Assembly (NCBI GenBank): GCA_051453625.1
Contig: JBOZIK010000001.1
Span: 269,842,347 to 269,906,346, forward strand
Direction of reading: 5' to 3'
Origin: Welwitschia mirabilis
Lineage: Eukaryota > Gnetophyta > Gnetopsida > Welwitschiales
DNA length: 64,000 bases
Part shown: positions 20,172 through 32,089 of the stretch, one piece after another
Numbering within the stretch: the first letter of the stretch is position 1
How the letters are laid out: every line of letters starts with the position of its first letter
Program-made: the position numbers and the translations under genes
The notes under the pieces: generated by a model
What the model saw: the letters and a program-made list of their open reading frames with translations, nothing else
What the model was told of the DNA's origin: nothing
The model's database searches: none

Positions 20172-23100
20172 TGTAATGACCTGATTTTTGCATTTAAAAA
20201 CTTCATGTAGCTCTAATACCAAAATGTAACACTTTTATTTTCATAACTAAAACTCCAAGTAGCTCTTATCTCTGATACCAAATATAATGCCCTAGATTTC
20301 TAAAATTAAAAAATTCAAACTCACTTTAATATAATTATGTAAAACCTAATTTATATAATTAAATCTATATCTAAAGGCTTAATTTTGGTCTAATATAATT
20401 GCATAAGATGTAATTTAATTTAATCATTAAATAAAATTAATTAGGTTATTTAGACTGTTTAACATTATTCATTCATAAAATGACAAGAGTAATTTAAAAT
20501 GTTTGAAAATGAAAAACTAGAGTGTGTTCTTCATTGAAAACATCCTATTTTTACCTTAAAAGGACACAAATTAAGCTTAGATTCATGAAAAGACCATCTG
20601 CAAGTTACGTTCAAGCTCTTTTTACATTTAAAAAAAAATAATTTGAAATGATAATTGGAAACATCTAAAAATGATAAAACAGAATATGTGTTTAATTAGA
20701 AACACCTAGGTTTTACCCTAAAGGATACAAATTAAGCTCATATTTATAAAAATAATGTTCAAAAGTTAAGTTTTAAACCTTTAAACCTTTAATAAACATA
20801 AACATAATAACTAATTCTGATAAGAAGAAGAATGTGTTTCTATGTTTTCGTCATTATGCATAGACATCTCTCTGCCATTTAATGTACAAGCAAGATTTAT
20901 AGTTTAGCATTGCTAAAGATACATTAGATTTTCTTTCTAAAGTAGAATAAAAAGAAGAAGAAGAGTGTGCATTAGTCATTTCAGAGAAATAAATGCACAT
21001 AGAGAAGGAATAACATTAATATGTTATGCATTAAGTAAAAGAATGTTTGAAATGAGAAGAGACGACATGTTAGATTACCAGAAAGTAGGCATTTTTACCA
21101 GTTGTATTAAAAATAACAACAATAATGCAAAAACAAAGGAAAATATATTTTTTAATATAAAGAAGAAGGAAAAAGTCTTTCAAGTAGAAAAGGATAAAAT
21201 GTAGCTACTAACAAAAGAGGATTTGTTAGGATAAAAACTAAAACTAGATGAAGGATGATTCTGCATAGGAGAAACAAAACATTTTTGAAATATAATTTCT
21301 CATTTTACATAGAAAAGAAAGGGCTGATTTAAGGTGAATAATTCTCTATGAGCATCCTTATTTCATATCTATTATGTTTCAAACTTGAAAGAGAAAGGAT
21401 GAAAGAGGTGATGCATTTATTATTGGGACGCAAAAGGAATAAATCTTAACATCACTTTCTATTCAATAATGATGCCTTCTAAGGATCTATTAATTTTCTT
21501 GTTTAAAATTTAAAATTTTGGATTGCCTCCTAATATTAAAGTAGAGACTATTGTAGATGTAGAGCATACAACTATGTAAGAATGACTAACAAATTTGAGG
21601 AAGAGAGGATGTAGTTGTAGAGTAACAGATGCACAAAGAAGGAAGAAATTATAATGCATGAGGAAAACATCACACTACAGAAGACATTACATATTAATGA
21701 AACAGTATATTTTCAAGGAATTATACGTAGGAGAATGATTAGAAATGCATATTTAATGCATAGGAAAAAGACTTACAAGGTTGATGCGAAAGTAACAGTT
21801 CTCATATTCTACTGTTAGGCCTTATGAGGACAAGTTACAGGCTATTTCTTAGATCATATACTTAGAATGAATGGCAAAAAGTAAAATTTTAAAAAATTAA
21901 GGGGACAGGTCGAGGTTAAATCATAATGAAGTTATTTTGTTAGAATTATTTCTTGAACTCATAAATTATACAAACATATGTTGAGCCTTATATTAATTAT
22001 TCCTATTATGTGTTTTAATTTAAGTTCCTAATGAATGAATAATATATTTATGTTCTTTCTAAATGTGTAAATATATGAAATGAATTCTCACCATTGGAAC
22101 ATAGACATCAAATTATTTATTATCTTAATATACAATTATATTAATAAATATTAAGAATTTGTTAAAAAAGAATAATCTATGGATAATTTCTAAGTGTAGA
22201 AAAATCAAAATACATAACATAACTTTTTCATTATGAATAATTAATCATTTAAAATATTCAATTATAAGATAAATGCATAATTTTGAAGTACTTTAACTAC
22301 AATTCATTGCTCACAAATTAATACAAAATATTAAAACCTTAAAATGATTTAACTACATGCATGAATCTAAGAAACAAGTGTGAAAATATCATTTCATCTA
22401 AATTGCAATAGCTCAGTCATTCAATACCTTTCTTTATAATAGGTCTTACACATGCAAGCATGGCGTGAGAATTGCAACCTTCACAGTTCCAATATGGTCC
22501 ATAAAAAGGTTTTAAGTAAGGAGGTTTTTAAATCTCATGATGGAATCCTTAAGAAAATCATATGTAACCAAATCCTCATACAAGATTCAGTAATCCAGAT
22601 ACATGACCAATGAGAGCCCCTCAAGTGGCCTAGCCCCTTAGGCCATATAATTTGTTCACTTAGTAAGATTTAAGCATAAAATTAAATTCATGACCAAGAT
22701 CATACATGCATAAAAAGAGACTTTACAAGAACAAGAAAAAATCCATGAAACATGTAAAGGATGCAAGAATTAATTAGAACATACAAGAAATAAGATTAAG
22801 CCATAAAACCATACAAGAAATAAAATGATATACAATAAATTCATACAAGAAATTTGATTAATCCATAAACCATACCCAAATTAAAATGAATACTTGAGAA
22901 TTCCTAAAGACTCTAGACTCCAAGGTTCCAAGGCTTTTCCAAGATTCAACATTAAGATTACAAGATTTAATAGTAGGAACTTTCCTAAGATGTTAAATAT
23001 GCAAAGAGAAAGATTCTATTTATAGTAGAAAGTGTAGAATGTGAATAGGAATCAAGTAAGAGAGTGGTGAAAGTGGTGGATATGGTGGAAGTGGTGTAAG

Positions 23101-23591
23101 TGATGTAATGAAAGTGGTGGAGGTGGTGGAAGTGGTGAAGGTGGTGGAAGTGATGTGGTGAAAGAAGTGAAGATGGTGGAAGTGGTGGGAATTTCATTAC
23201 CTTAACAAGCCACTAGGTAAATAATAAGTAACAATTATGCTTACCATAATTAACACATAATAAATGAGACATTATTAGTAATAATAGAATATTCCCTCAG
23301 CATAATAGCAATTACAATTCAAGATATTCTTTAACACGTAGAATTAATATCTCTAAAAACTGAGCATCTCTATTCAAAATAATTTTGAATTTAAATCCAT
23401 AACGCATTGGTATTTTTTAAAATGAGCAATTAAATAAATGAGCTAAAGTATAAAATAATAATTATGGGACTATTAGCTATAAAGAAAAAAATCTAAAAAA
23501 TAACAACAATTATTAGCCTTATTCTATTTTAACTTATTTATTTGGATATTTTAAACTTAAATATTAATCATTAAAAATTTGAAACATGATA
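20172..23591 (-). repeat. LTR B, giant chromovirus LTR (3420 bp)
   Basis: Plus-strand start tgtaatgacctgatttttgc; end ...gaaacatgata, aligned with ...gacatgaca of LTRs A and C. It serves as 5' LTR of the A/B unit because primer site and gag start follow on the minus strand. Contains two internal primer-site copies (20200-20290), the TATA box CTATAAATAG (23016-23025) and the minisatellite at 23063-23191. Confidence 0.75.
23063..23191 (-). repeat. GGTGGAAGT-type minisatellite in LTR B
   Basis: Same repeat type and same place relative to the TATA box as in LTR A (19136-19285). Copy number and order of variants differ, as expected for slippage after the copies separated. Confidence 0.75.
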
Positions 23592-24514
23592 AAACTACTT
23601 ATTAAAAGAGTATGGAAATTACTACTTTTTTAAGGAAATTTTAGAGTTCTAATAAAATAAAGTAGCGGATGAAGATCAGTACGTAATTCATTCTTCTATT
23701 CCTCATACTTTCATTATTATTTCCCTTAGTAATGTAGAAGTGTTAATATGAGCCAAACATCATAATAATTTATCCTACATGCTTAGAAAATCCCTTATTT
23801 TTTATTGTTTTACACTCAATATTGAACATGCATCAAATAAAAAAGAATTCTTACCTTGTAAAAACCTTTACAAGACTTAATTTTTAGGTTTTAGATTTAT
23901 CATCTAAAATGTTTTACCTACATCACATGTGACTGATGTCTATAGTAGTAAATTTCATATGATTAGAATCATATAAGGTAGTAATCTATTTAACATGTAT
24001 AAATGCCTTTTTACCCCTATAGCTAATAACATGGGTTACATGAGTAATTTTCCCCTTCCATGCTTAGTTTGAAAATTGATTTATAATGCCTTAGTCCATA
24101 CTCTAGACCTTGGGGAATGAGTTAAAACCTTCAAAGAAATAATAACTTAAAAATATTACCCAACTTAGTAAGTATAACAATGAAGATTGGATTCTAGGGG
24201 GCTTTCATAAGATTTAAGATAAAGAAGAACTTCCTTAGAGAACCCCTCCTTCTTCTTAAACCACTTTTTCTCCTTACTCTTCACCTACTAGAAGAAGAAA
24301 GAGGAAGCTTCTACTAGTGAATATTCTCATGCACCTTATTTTCCACCCTCTTCTTCTCCTCCTTTTATCACTCATTATCATTCATCTAATACTTTAAGTG
24401 ATACCTTCTTAGAGGAAGTATCCAAAACACAAAGGACTTAGATTAGAAAGATATAAGTAAAGATGAAGAAAACTACTAAGAAATAAAAGGAAACTTAAAA
24501 GAAGTAATAAGAAA
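23592..24514. other. Region between LTR B and LTR C, partly coding-like
   Basis: No gypsy or copia domain seen. From 24293 to about 24440 the plus strand has an open stretch reading EEASTSEYSHAPYFPPSSSP and SSNTLSDTFLEEVSKTQRT, a Ser/Pro-rich composition unlike the surrounding noise. It could be a captured or transposon-derived fragment; not recognised. The right part is purine-rich and ends at a gap. Confidence 0.35.
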
Positions 24515-24614
24515 NNNNNNNNNNNNNNNNNNNNNNNNNNNNNNNNNNNNNNNNNNNNNNNNNNNNNNNNNNNNNNNNNNNNNNNNNNNNNNNNNNNNNN
24601 NNNNNNNNNNNNNN
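24515..24614. other. Assembly gap (100 N)
   Basis: Placeholder gap. It hides the lower end of LTR C, including its primer site end. Confidence 0.97.
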
Positions 24615-24856
24615 AATGAACATCTATGACTAATTTCTAAGGTTTAGAAAAATCACAATCCATAACGTAACTCTTGCATTATGAATAATTAATCATTTAA
24701 AATCTTCAATTACAAGATAAATGGAAAATCTTAAAGTAGTATAAATACAAATCCTTGCTCACAAATTAATACAAAATCTTAGGACCTCAAAGTCATTTAA
24801 CTACAAGAATGAATCTAAGTATGAAAATATCACTTCATCTAAACTATAATAACTTA

Positions 24857-24956
24857 NNNNNNNNNNNNNNNNNNNNNNNNNNNNNNNNNNNNNNNNNNNN
24901 NNNNNNNNNNNNNNNNNNNNNNNNNNNNNNNNNNNNNNNNNNNNNNNNNNNNNNNN
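24857..24956. other. Assembly gap (100 N) with overlapping flanks
   Basis: The 61 bases before the gap (24796-24856) recur right after it (24957-25017) with one mismatch. The contigs probably overlap, so the gap is false. Confidence 0.95.
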
Positions 24957-25797
24957 TTTAACTACAAGCATGAATCTAAGTATGAAAATATCACTTCATC
25001 TAAACTATAATAACTTACTCATCTAAAGGCCATCCTCATGCTACATCTTGCATATGCAAGCATGGCATGGGAACTACAACCTTCACAGTTCCTAGTATGG
25101 TCCATGGAAACATTTTAGATAAGGGGGTTTTCTAAGATCATGATGGGATCCTCAAGATAATTGTACGTAACCAAGTCTCATACAAGATACAATAATCTAG
25201 TTACACAAATCCAAGTCTTGGTAATTCAAGAATATATAATGAATAGAATTCTTTGTTAGAAGGATGTTAAAAATACCCATTTACCTACAGGTTTATTCTT
25301 ATGACCAATAGAAATTCCTTAGGTGGGATAACCCTTGAAGCCATAAGAAATCATGTCATGCATAAATAAATGGGTTACAAATGTCACCTTGATTGCTCTA
25401 ACAAATCACTTCCATGGCAAGTAGAAGCCCTTCAAGTGGCCTAGCTTCTGAAGCTATATAATTTGGTTACTTAGTGAATTTTAAAGCATAGAATTAAAAT
25501 CACAACCAAGATATTATATGCATGAGACAAAGCCTTATATAAAGTATGTAAAAGATGCAAGAATTAATTAGAACATATAAGAAATAGATGGAAGTCCATA
25601 AACCATACAAGAATTAAAATGATACACCATAAAAATCATATCAACTTTAAGATGAAAATAAATATCTCATGAAGATTATAAGGCTTCAAGGATTTTCCAA
25701 GATTTAATAATAAAAAATTTTCCAAGATGTAAAATATGAGAAGAGGAAGTTTCTATTTATAATGGAAGGTATAGGATGTGAAGAAGCACCAAGTAAG

Positions 25798-25880
25798 AGA
25801 ATGATGGAGTTGGTGAAAGTGGTGCAAGTGATGTGGTGAAAGTGGTGTGGTGAAAGTGGTGAAGGTGATAGAAATGATGA
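25798..25880 (-). repeat. GGTGAAAGT-type minisatellite in LTR C
   Basis: Shorter version of the array in LTRs A and B, again just upstream (minus sense) of the TATA box. Confidence 0.7.
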
Positions 25881-26241
25881 GAATTCTATTACCTTACTAG
25901 ACTAGTACGAATAATAAATAATGATTTTAATAAAATATTTCATAAACATGGTAACAATTACAATTCAAGATATTTACTAAAAATAATGAAATGATTTTAT
26001 ACATTATGCATCTCTATTTATAATAATTTTAAATCTATAACTAAATGGTATTTTTTAAAATAAGCTTTTAAATGAATAAAGCCAAATCACAAAATAATAA
26101 TTATGGAACTATTAGCTATAAAGGAAACATTTAAGAGTTAACATAAAATATTTGCCTTATAAAATTTTATATTCTCTTTTAACTTATTTATCAAAATATT
26201 TTAAACTTAAATATTGATTGTTAAAAATCTGGGACATGACA

Positions 26242-26620
26242 CGTTGCCTTTTGTGGATGAAAGTTGCTAGAAGAATGCTTATGATTATGAGGAGATACAT
26301 AAGAGTTAGAAACTTTGAATATTTCATCAAAGGATGAGAATATTATGAAGATAAATTGTACTTCTATGGTAATAAAGTCCTTACTTAGCATGTTAAAGTT
26401 TATATTAGGTAGCTACTTACTTCCATGAAGAGATAGAATGTAGCTATTAAGAGATAAATACTCCAAATAGTAATGAATCAAGTTGATATAATGAATGCAA
26501 ACTTTATTTATTTTATTTATCTTAGTAACCTTGATCTTAATATCCATCATCTAAGCTATGAGCTATCACATTTTTCCTCTCTTATAATGAAGGTTATTCA
26601 TACTCATGATGAGTTTGATC
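26242..26620 (-). pseudogene. Probable Ty1/copia gag remnant
   Basis: The minus strand reads, without stops over parts, FITIEVQFIFIIFSSFDEIF, KVSNSYVSPHNHKHSSSNFH and PQKAT up to the LTR border. The position, just before the zinc knuckle that resumes at 15581, and a 'SSFDEI' segment like copia gag 'LP.S(F/Y)D' support gag. The similarity is weak; the context is the better argument. Confidence 0.4.
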
Positions 26621-28540
26621 AATTCTAGATCATTATTCACGTAAAATATATCTCGTAAACTACAATAGATGGTACAACTAGACTTACTTCTATTAACTAA
26701 TATTTTATGTAAAGGGGCCACTAATGTTTTCATTATCTCAATGATCTTGTAATTAATTACTAGCCATGTATTTTTTTATTTGGATTTAAAGAGGGACATA
26801 CACTATTTGTTTCCCTAAAAAAAGATCTCAATCCAATCCAAAAATGCACATTATAAACATGAAGTTTTCATTCCAATTCTCCCAACTCTAATTATAATAT
26901 AAAGTCACCCTAGGGATGGTCATTATTCTAATAGTCAATACATGCATAAAGCTACCTAATAAAATTTGAATTCTACCTTTTGACATAGTAGTCATAATGA
27001 ATGAAAAATAAAAAGAGAAAGGGGGCGGGGTCGAGAGAGAGTAGATTTGACAAATCATAAGGTAAGATTAAATCCCAAAGGAATCTTACTTACGTCCATT
27101 ACTAAAAGTAATCTATCTAATACATAAAAAAATTTCTCAAAACCCAAGGATCTCTCTCATCCATAAGTTTAAGTAATATATCTAAGTTATAATGTAAAAA
27201 AATCAAAGAGATAAAACGAATTCACAATGGAGAGGTATAGTCATAATGAAAGGGAATCAAGCCTAAAAATCCAAGTGATCTATTCAAACCACAATGTATA
27301 ACAATCAAGATAAAACCCCCCTAAAAAGCAAAGGGCCTACACGCATGAGAATAAATAAAAGGTATTTCTATTAAAATTATCTTAATGTAAGTAGAGTAAA
27401 TTTTAACACAAGAGGCCTAATTTGATTATTAGGTGATGAAAATGAAAATTTTTCAATTTTAAAGTTTGCTTCTAAATTCAAGTAGTTATCATGTCCTCTC
27501 TAAGAATGGTATCCTTATCTACTTAGGGAATAAAAGGATAAAATTTAAATCACCTTTGTGAGGTATCCAAGTCATTAGCCAGTTTCAGTTACCTTAGCTA
27601 TATACCCCCTTAAGAGAGAGTACCATGTAATGTGAGTGATCTACTTATACTTTAGTAAATTTTACAATTAATTACATTTATGAATTCTTACTGACTTCGT
27701 GATGAAATCTAAGTAGATCCTATCACTATGCATTCAACATTCATCCAATATACCCTTTATTACCAAGGCATATGTAAGAATCTAGACCTTAGAATTCTTG
27801 GAACATTTTTTCTTAAGAGAATCATGGCTCTCTATATGATCGAACTTCATAGTTACAGTAGTTAAAGACTATATAAAAAGCTTAAATGATAGCATGGCCT
27901 AAAACAAATCTCTGTCTATGTAAGGCTCCCCATGTCCATCACTAATCGAAACTTATTACTAATGAAGAACATGAAGTGTTTAAGGGTAAAAGATATTTTA
28001 GTTTTAAACAATAATCACAAAAAATTAAATTAAATATAAGAAAAGTATAGAAAAGCACCAAAATAATAAACATAAATATAAAATATAACTTAGTATAATT
28101 AAGCTAAGTGACTCTTGCTCAACATCCTAAACTTAACTTAATTTATCTAAATTACAAAAAAGTCTAATTAAGAGAAATTCAAGTCAAGTGGATTTTGCTT
28201 CACATTCTAAACATAACTTGATCATAAAAAAGGAGGAGAAAAAAACAAGGTTAAGGGCTTACAATAATCATAAAAAATGCCCCAAAACGTATGAAAAACA
28301 TCAAAAAATACATAGGAACTAAGTTCAAGATTACTTTCAAAAAACTTAAGAAAATGAGGAAAATAGATAAAAAATAGTTAAAAAACAAAAAAATTCTTTT
28401 TTGTACAAAATTGAGATAATATCTAAGTAATAGATTAGCTAAACACATGTGCACATAACTAGACTATGATTGAGTAATGGCTTACTAGAACTGTATGTAT
28501 GCATAAGGCACAAATAGGCTAATACAAATTCTAAAAGAGT
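26621..28540. other. Unassigned part of copia leader/gag region
   Basis: No domain seen. 2.2 kb is long for a copia leader, so another decayed insertion is possible. A G-rich, CpG-containing purine tract (gggggcggggtcgagagaga at about 27022-27041) stands out from the AT-rich surroundings. The 67-residue minus-strand frame at 28251-28454 is Phe/Leu-rich noise. Confidence 0.35.
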
Positions 28541-28625
28541 GGTTTTATCAATTGGTAGAATCAAACTTGCAACTTTCACCTTCACAAACAAACTCTTTCA
28601 CCCCTATACCAACATCATATTAGTA
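28541..28625 (-). repeat. SINE-like tRNA-derived head (A and B boxes)
   Basis: The minus strand has TGGTATAGGGG (28601-28611), like the RNA polymerase III A box TGGYNNAGTGG, and GTTTGATTC (28558-28566), like the B box GGTTCGANTCC, 34 bases apart. This spacing is normal for tRNA genes and plant SINEs. No acceptor-stem pairing was found, so it is not a tRNA gene. No poly(A) or poly(T) tail or second copy was identified in the window. Confidence 0.35.
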
Positions 28626-29455
28626 ATAATACATTACTTGAAAATAATTAAAAATGATGCATCTATTAGTGATGTCCCAAAGGAAATGTAGTTAGTACAC
28701 TAGATAGCGACAAGAGGGAGGTGGATGCCACAGGTGGATGCATCATAGATAATAGAGATCAACCTACAGTGTGAATAGAGGCAGTAACTAGCTAGTCATA
28801 GATAGATCTACATGGGTAGAGAAACAAATAGCTACTATAGAGAATACATGTTAGTAGGATGGGGTGCACAGGCTGGCAAGGAGTTATAAAATAAGAAGTA
28901 AGAGATAACATTAGTAAGCATGAGGTAGCTGATGAGTAGCTAATGAGGAAATATACTATGCAACATAGGAAGAATGTAAGAATGGAGTAGCAGTGCTAAG
29001 CATAATGCAATCAAAGTAGTGTAGCAGGGAGCATGACAAGATAGAATTTAGTGAGAACATGTAATACACAATGGATTAATAAATGCAAGCAATAAGAAAA
29101 CATAATGATATTAGAGTATAAGGAAATGTAGTAGCATTAAAGCATAAAGAGGAGGCAAGATCACATAGAAACATGGACACAAGTGACAAATGAATAACAA
29201 TGGTAAGGTGAAAAGGTTAAAAGTACAAAGTAGTAGTGGGGTTGGTTATCTCTTCAATGCAATCAATCCGTAGGCACCCTAAAGAACAAATAAAATTTTA
29301 AAAAAAACATTTTTAAAAAAAATAGCAATTAGAAATATAATCATTAGATCCTATAAAAGACAAAAAATAGTCATTTTTAAGAGGAAATATAGTCATTTTT
29401 AAAATAAACATTAGAAAAAATTAGCTATTAGAGCTAAGACAAGGATCAAAGCTAA
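28626..29455 (-). other. Copia leader, purine-rich on plus strand
   Basis: Stretch next to the primer site. Plus strand is rich in A and G with many tag/gag words (28680-29240); the element strand is therefore pyrimidine-rich. No frame recognised. Confidence 0.4.
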
Positions 29456-29456
29456 G

Positions 29457-29468
29457 GCTCTGATACCA
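29457..29468 (-). promoter_or_regulatory. Copia primer-binding site, initiator-Met type
   Basis: TGGTATCAGAGC on the minus strand, an exact match to the site used by most plant copia elements, five bases inside the LTR end at 29474. Confidence 0.85.
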
Positions 29469-29473
29469 CTTAT

Positions 29474-29649
29474 TGAGAAATAAGAAAGCCAAAATTAGTA
29501 TGAGATTTATTAAACTTTAAATTTTATTTCTTCTCTCTTTTATTTCATGAAGAACTTACTTTATAAAGGCAATTACACCATTAGGATTTTCATGTATCCC
29601 TAGATGTGAGACCATAGTGTGCATAAACCTTAGTACTCTCATTATATCA
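29474..29649 (-). repeat. Ty1/copia 5' LTR
   Basis: Pairs with 3928-4102, at 25.5 kb distance. It starts tgagaaataagaaagcc on the plus strand and ends ...attatatca. The exact primer site beside it fixes the border and the strand. Confidence 0.75.
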
Positions 29650-32089
29650 CCCCTTCTAATAAAGGATTTTTAGCCTTATCTTTTAGAATATTTAGATACT
29701 TAATCCATTGGCAAGTGACATGCTAAAGAAATTATGTCATACCTCACATTTATAAACCTTAATTACTTGGATATTAATCATGTTAAGCTTTAATCAGATG
29801 ACGAATTGCTCCTCTTTAAAATCCTTATCAAAATAAGATGGTATTTTAAGTAATTAATCTTATTTTTATAATTTTTATAATTTAAAGTAAAAATGATAAT
29901 AATTATATGATCAACATTTTTATGAGAAAAGTTATGCACGCATTAAATTAGATAATCTCATTATGTAAGAAATTCAAATCACATGATAAAATTAATAAAT
30001 TAGAAATTTCAAGAGAATATAAGAATGTATTTTATATTTTGTTCATTTATTTAAATTCTTAATAAATGTGATAGGAATACTATATTATGAATAGAAATTT
30101 ACTTCTTTGTCTTATTTGATTTATAGATTTTGTGCATCATGAAACAAATGATCATATGAATAACCTAAGACCAAAAATAATAAATGAGTAGATTTACTCT
30201 ATCATGACCTTTATTTTCTTGAAATGTGTAATGGCACTTGATCCATAATATATTTATTATTTTATTAATTGGAATTAAAGATTTTATCACATTATTCCAT
30301 ATGACAATTTTGAGATTTATTCATTTATTCTTTTGATGCATGTATTAGATGAAATAAACATATTTATGAGCCTATGAAAGATTAAGAAGGAGATAGCATG
30401 AGGAAATGATACATGTAATTAACCTTAATAATTAAATCAAGAAAATTACTCACCCTAGCTAGGTGCATAAGTCATAAATATGAGATCTTCTTTTGTACCC
30501 CAAAGTTAACTATTACTCATCCCACTTATTAATGATAAATCATGTGATCCTATGATCTTGAACTATATTCCTTTTATTTATCTATATATAGAGATCCCTT
30601 CTTCTCTTGNNNNNNNNNNNNNNNNNNNNNNNNNNNNNNNNNNNNNNNNNNNNNNNNNNNNNNNNTATTTCTTTTCATTTTCTTATTTATAGAGCTTGAA
30701 GATTAAAAGCTTGGAGGTAAGTATTCTAAAGCTTGAAACTTATATCTTTAATCATTAAGGATTCACTAATCTTTCCAAGTAAGCCTTTGCTCAGGTTGTT
30801 CATATGATTTCTTTTAAGATTCTAATAGAAGGATGTAATATTACATGAGGCCATTATTTATGGTTTTCATGAAATTATGTTATAAAAGATCATTGACTTT
30901 CATTAATATATGGGAAGATATGAAGGATTCTTATTCTTGGTGATTGAGCTTACTAATGAATGATTATGACCAAGTGATTAAGGGTTTATTATAAAATTTA
31001 AAAAAATAAAAAAAACTTTGGATACCTATTTTTACTTTTTATTAGCCTACATAATATTATAATTTTTTATTAATTGTGCATTAGGTAGATCGTATTAGGG
31101 GCAAAAATCTAATCTTTAAAAATCTTTAATAGGATAGTACTCCTTCATGATAATCCTAAGATCCACTGTAAACTCTTTGTGCATTGATTTTTCTTTCTAC
31201 ATTGATTTACATCAGTAATATTTAGTCAAGATATACTAGACATAAGTATTTAGGTAGTATATTTTACTTTACTAATTTAAATTATTACATACCTAGTTAT
31301 AGGATCTTTACTATGTTTTTATAGAAAAAGTTAGATTTCTAGAATAGAGGCATAGATTAAGAATAACATAGCTCATTAAATAATAAGTATAAATTAGTAA
31401 GATTTTCTTTTTAAGTTCATGCTTATGTTTTAATTATGGAAATTTAAAAACAATAATGTTTCTAATGTGTAATAAATTTTCAAATAACTATTTTTGAAAA
31501 TAGTTTAGAAAATAAATGCAAAACATAATAAATAATTAATTTATATTTCTATAACTAATAAGTAATCTATCTAAAAACTTGAGTATCCTAACTTGTAGAG
31601 AATTAAATAAGCTTTCCAAAACATCTTGAATAACTTAAAAGTGTAAATTATTTTGAAAGTTATGATAATTTTAGTGTAGTGCACTAGAACTATAATTTTG
31701 AAAAAAAAAGGGACAATTTTTAACCTTAAATTCTAACCTTAGAAATGACATTTTTAGCATTCTAAAATAACTTAAGTTACTTTCTAAGGTTCTAATTATG
31801 ATTCTAGTTTATGAAAAACTATTATAATTTATTTTTTGCTTCATCACTAATTAATTATTAATTTTTTGAGAAATAGTAAATAGATTACATTAACTTTAAA
31901 AAAGAAATATTTACAATAAAACTCAAGAGATAGTTTTCCAAGCATACTAGAAGTCTATTTGGTATTCAAACCCTCATACATCAGCATCTAATTTTGTGAA
32001 TCTAGGTTTTTTAATTCCAATCAGAAAGAGATTCAAGACTAACATACCCCAAGGAGTTTACAACAAAATAGTAATCATTCAGGCTATAG
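29650..32089. other. Unassigned; possible LTR promoter on plus strand
   Basis: From tgtcatacctcacatttat at 29735, an LTR-like start, to a TATA box tctatatatagagatccc at 30581-30598 the region looks like a U3/R of a plus-strand LTR. ggaggtaagtattc at 30715 resembles a splice donor in the leader. No matching second LTR and no primer site were found. A 56-N gap lies at 30610-30665. The rest is AT-rich without frames. Confidence 0.35.

Larger units (their letters stand above)
15582..26241 (-). mobile_element. Cluster of three giant chromovirus-type LTRs inside copia gag
   Basis: Minus-strand order: LTR C (26241-24615, incomplete), about 0.9 kb unassigned plus a gap, LTR B (23591-20172), primer site, gag start, LTR A (19678-15582). 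The initiator-Met primer site and the gag N-terminus, which matches the chromovirus gag at 43170, identify the lineage. LTR-internal-LTR-x-LTR with a shared LTR is expected after recombination between copies or insertion next to each other. Flanking 5-mers taata (left) and cgttg (right) do not match. Confidence 0.7.
24615..26241 (-). repeat. LTR C, partial giant chromovirus LTR
   Basis: Matches the upper half of LTRs A and B (for example 24640-24860 with 18130-18350) and ends ...tctgggacatgaca, the best preserved LTR terminus of the three. Contains TATA-like TTATAAATAG (minus, 25753-25762) and a short minisatellite (25798-25880). The next base, 26242, belongs to probable copia gag. Confidence 0.7.
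3928..29649 (-). mobile_element. Ty1/copia element split by two nested insertions
   Basis: Read on the minus strand, pieces appear in correct copia order: LTR (29649-29474), initiator-Met primer site (29468-29457), probable gag (about 26620-26242), zinc knuckle and protease (15581-15243), integrase, RT (to 12644), RNase H (4930 to about 4450), LTR (4102-3928). The two LTRs are about 175 bp and clearly alike. The breaks coincide with LTR ends of other elements at 15582/26241 and 4931/12643, which is what nested insertion predicts. No convincing 5-bp duplication was seen at either break or outside the copia LTRs. That the three pieces are one element is inference from order, strand and matching LTRs. 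Confidence 0.65.

Noticed and set aside
28541-28625. tRNA gene
   Set aside because: A and B box words are present but no acceptor or anticodon stem can be formed.
31955-31975. Primer-binding site 'tttggtattcaaacc' for the possible LTR at 29735
   Set aside because: Too many mismatches to the initiator-Met site and no LTR end beside it.
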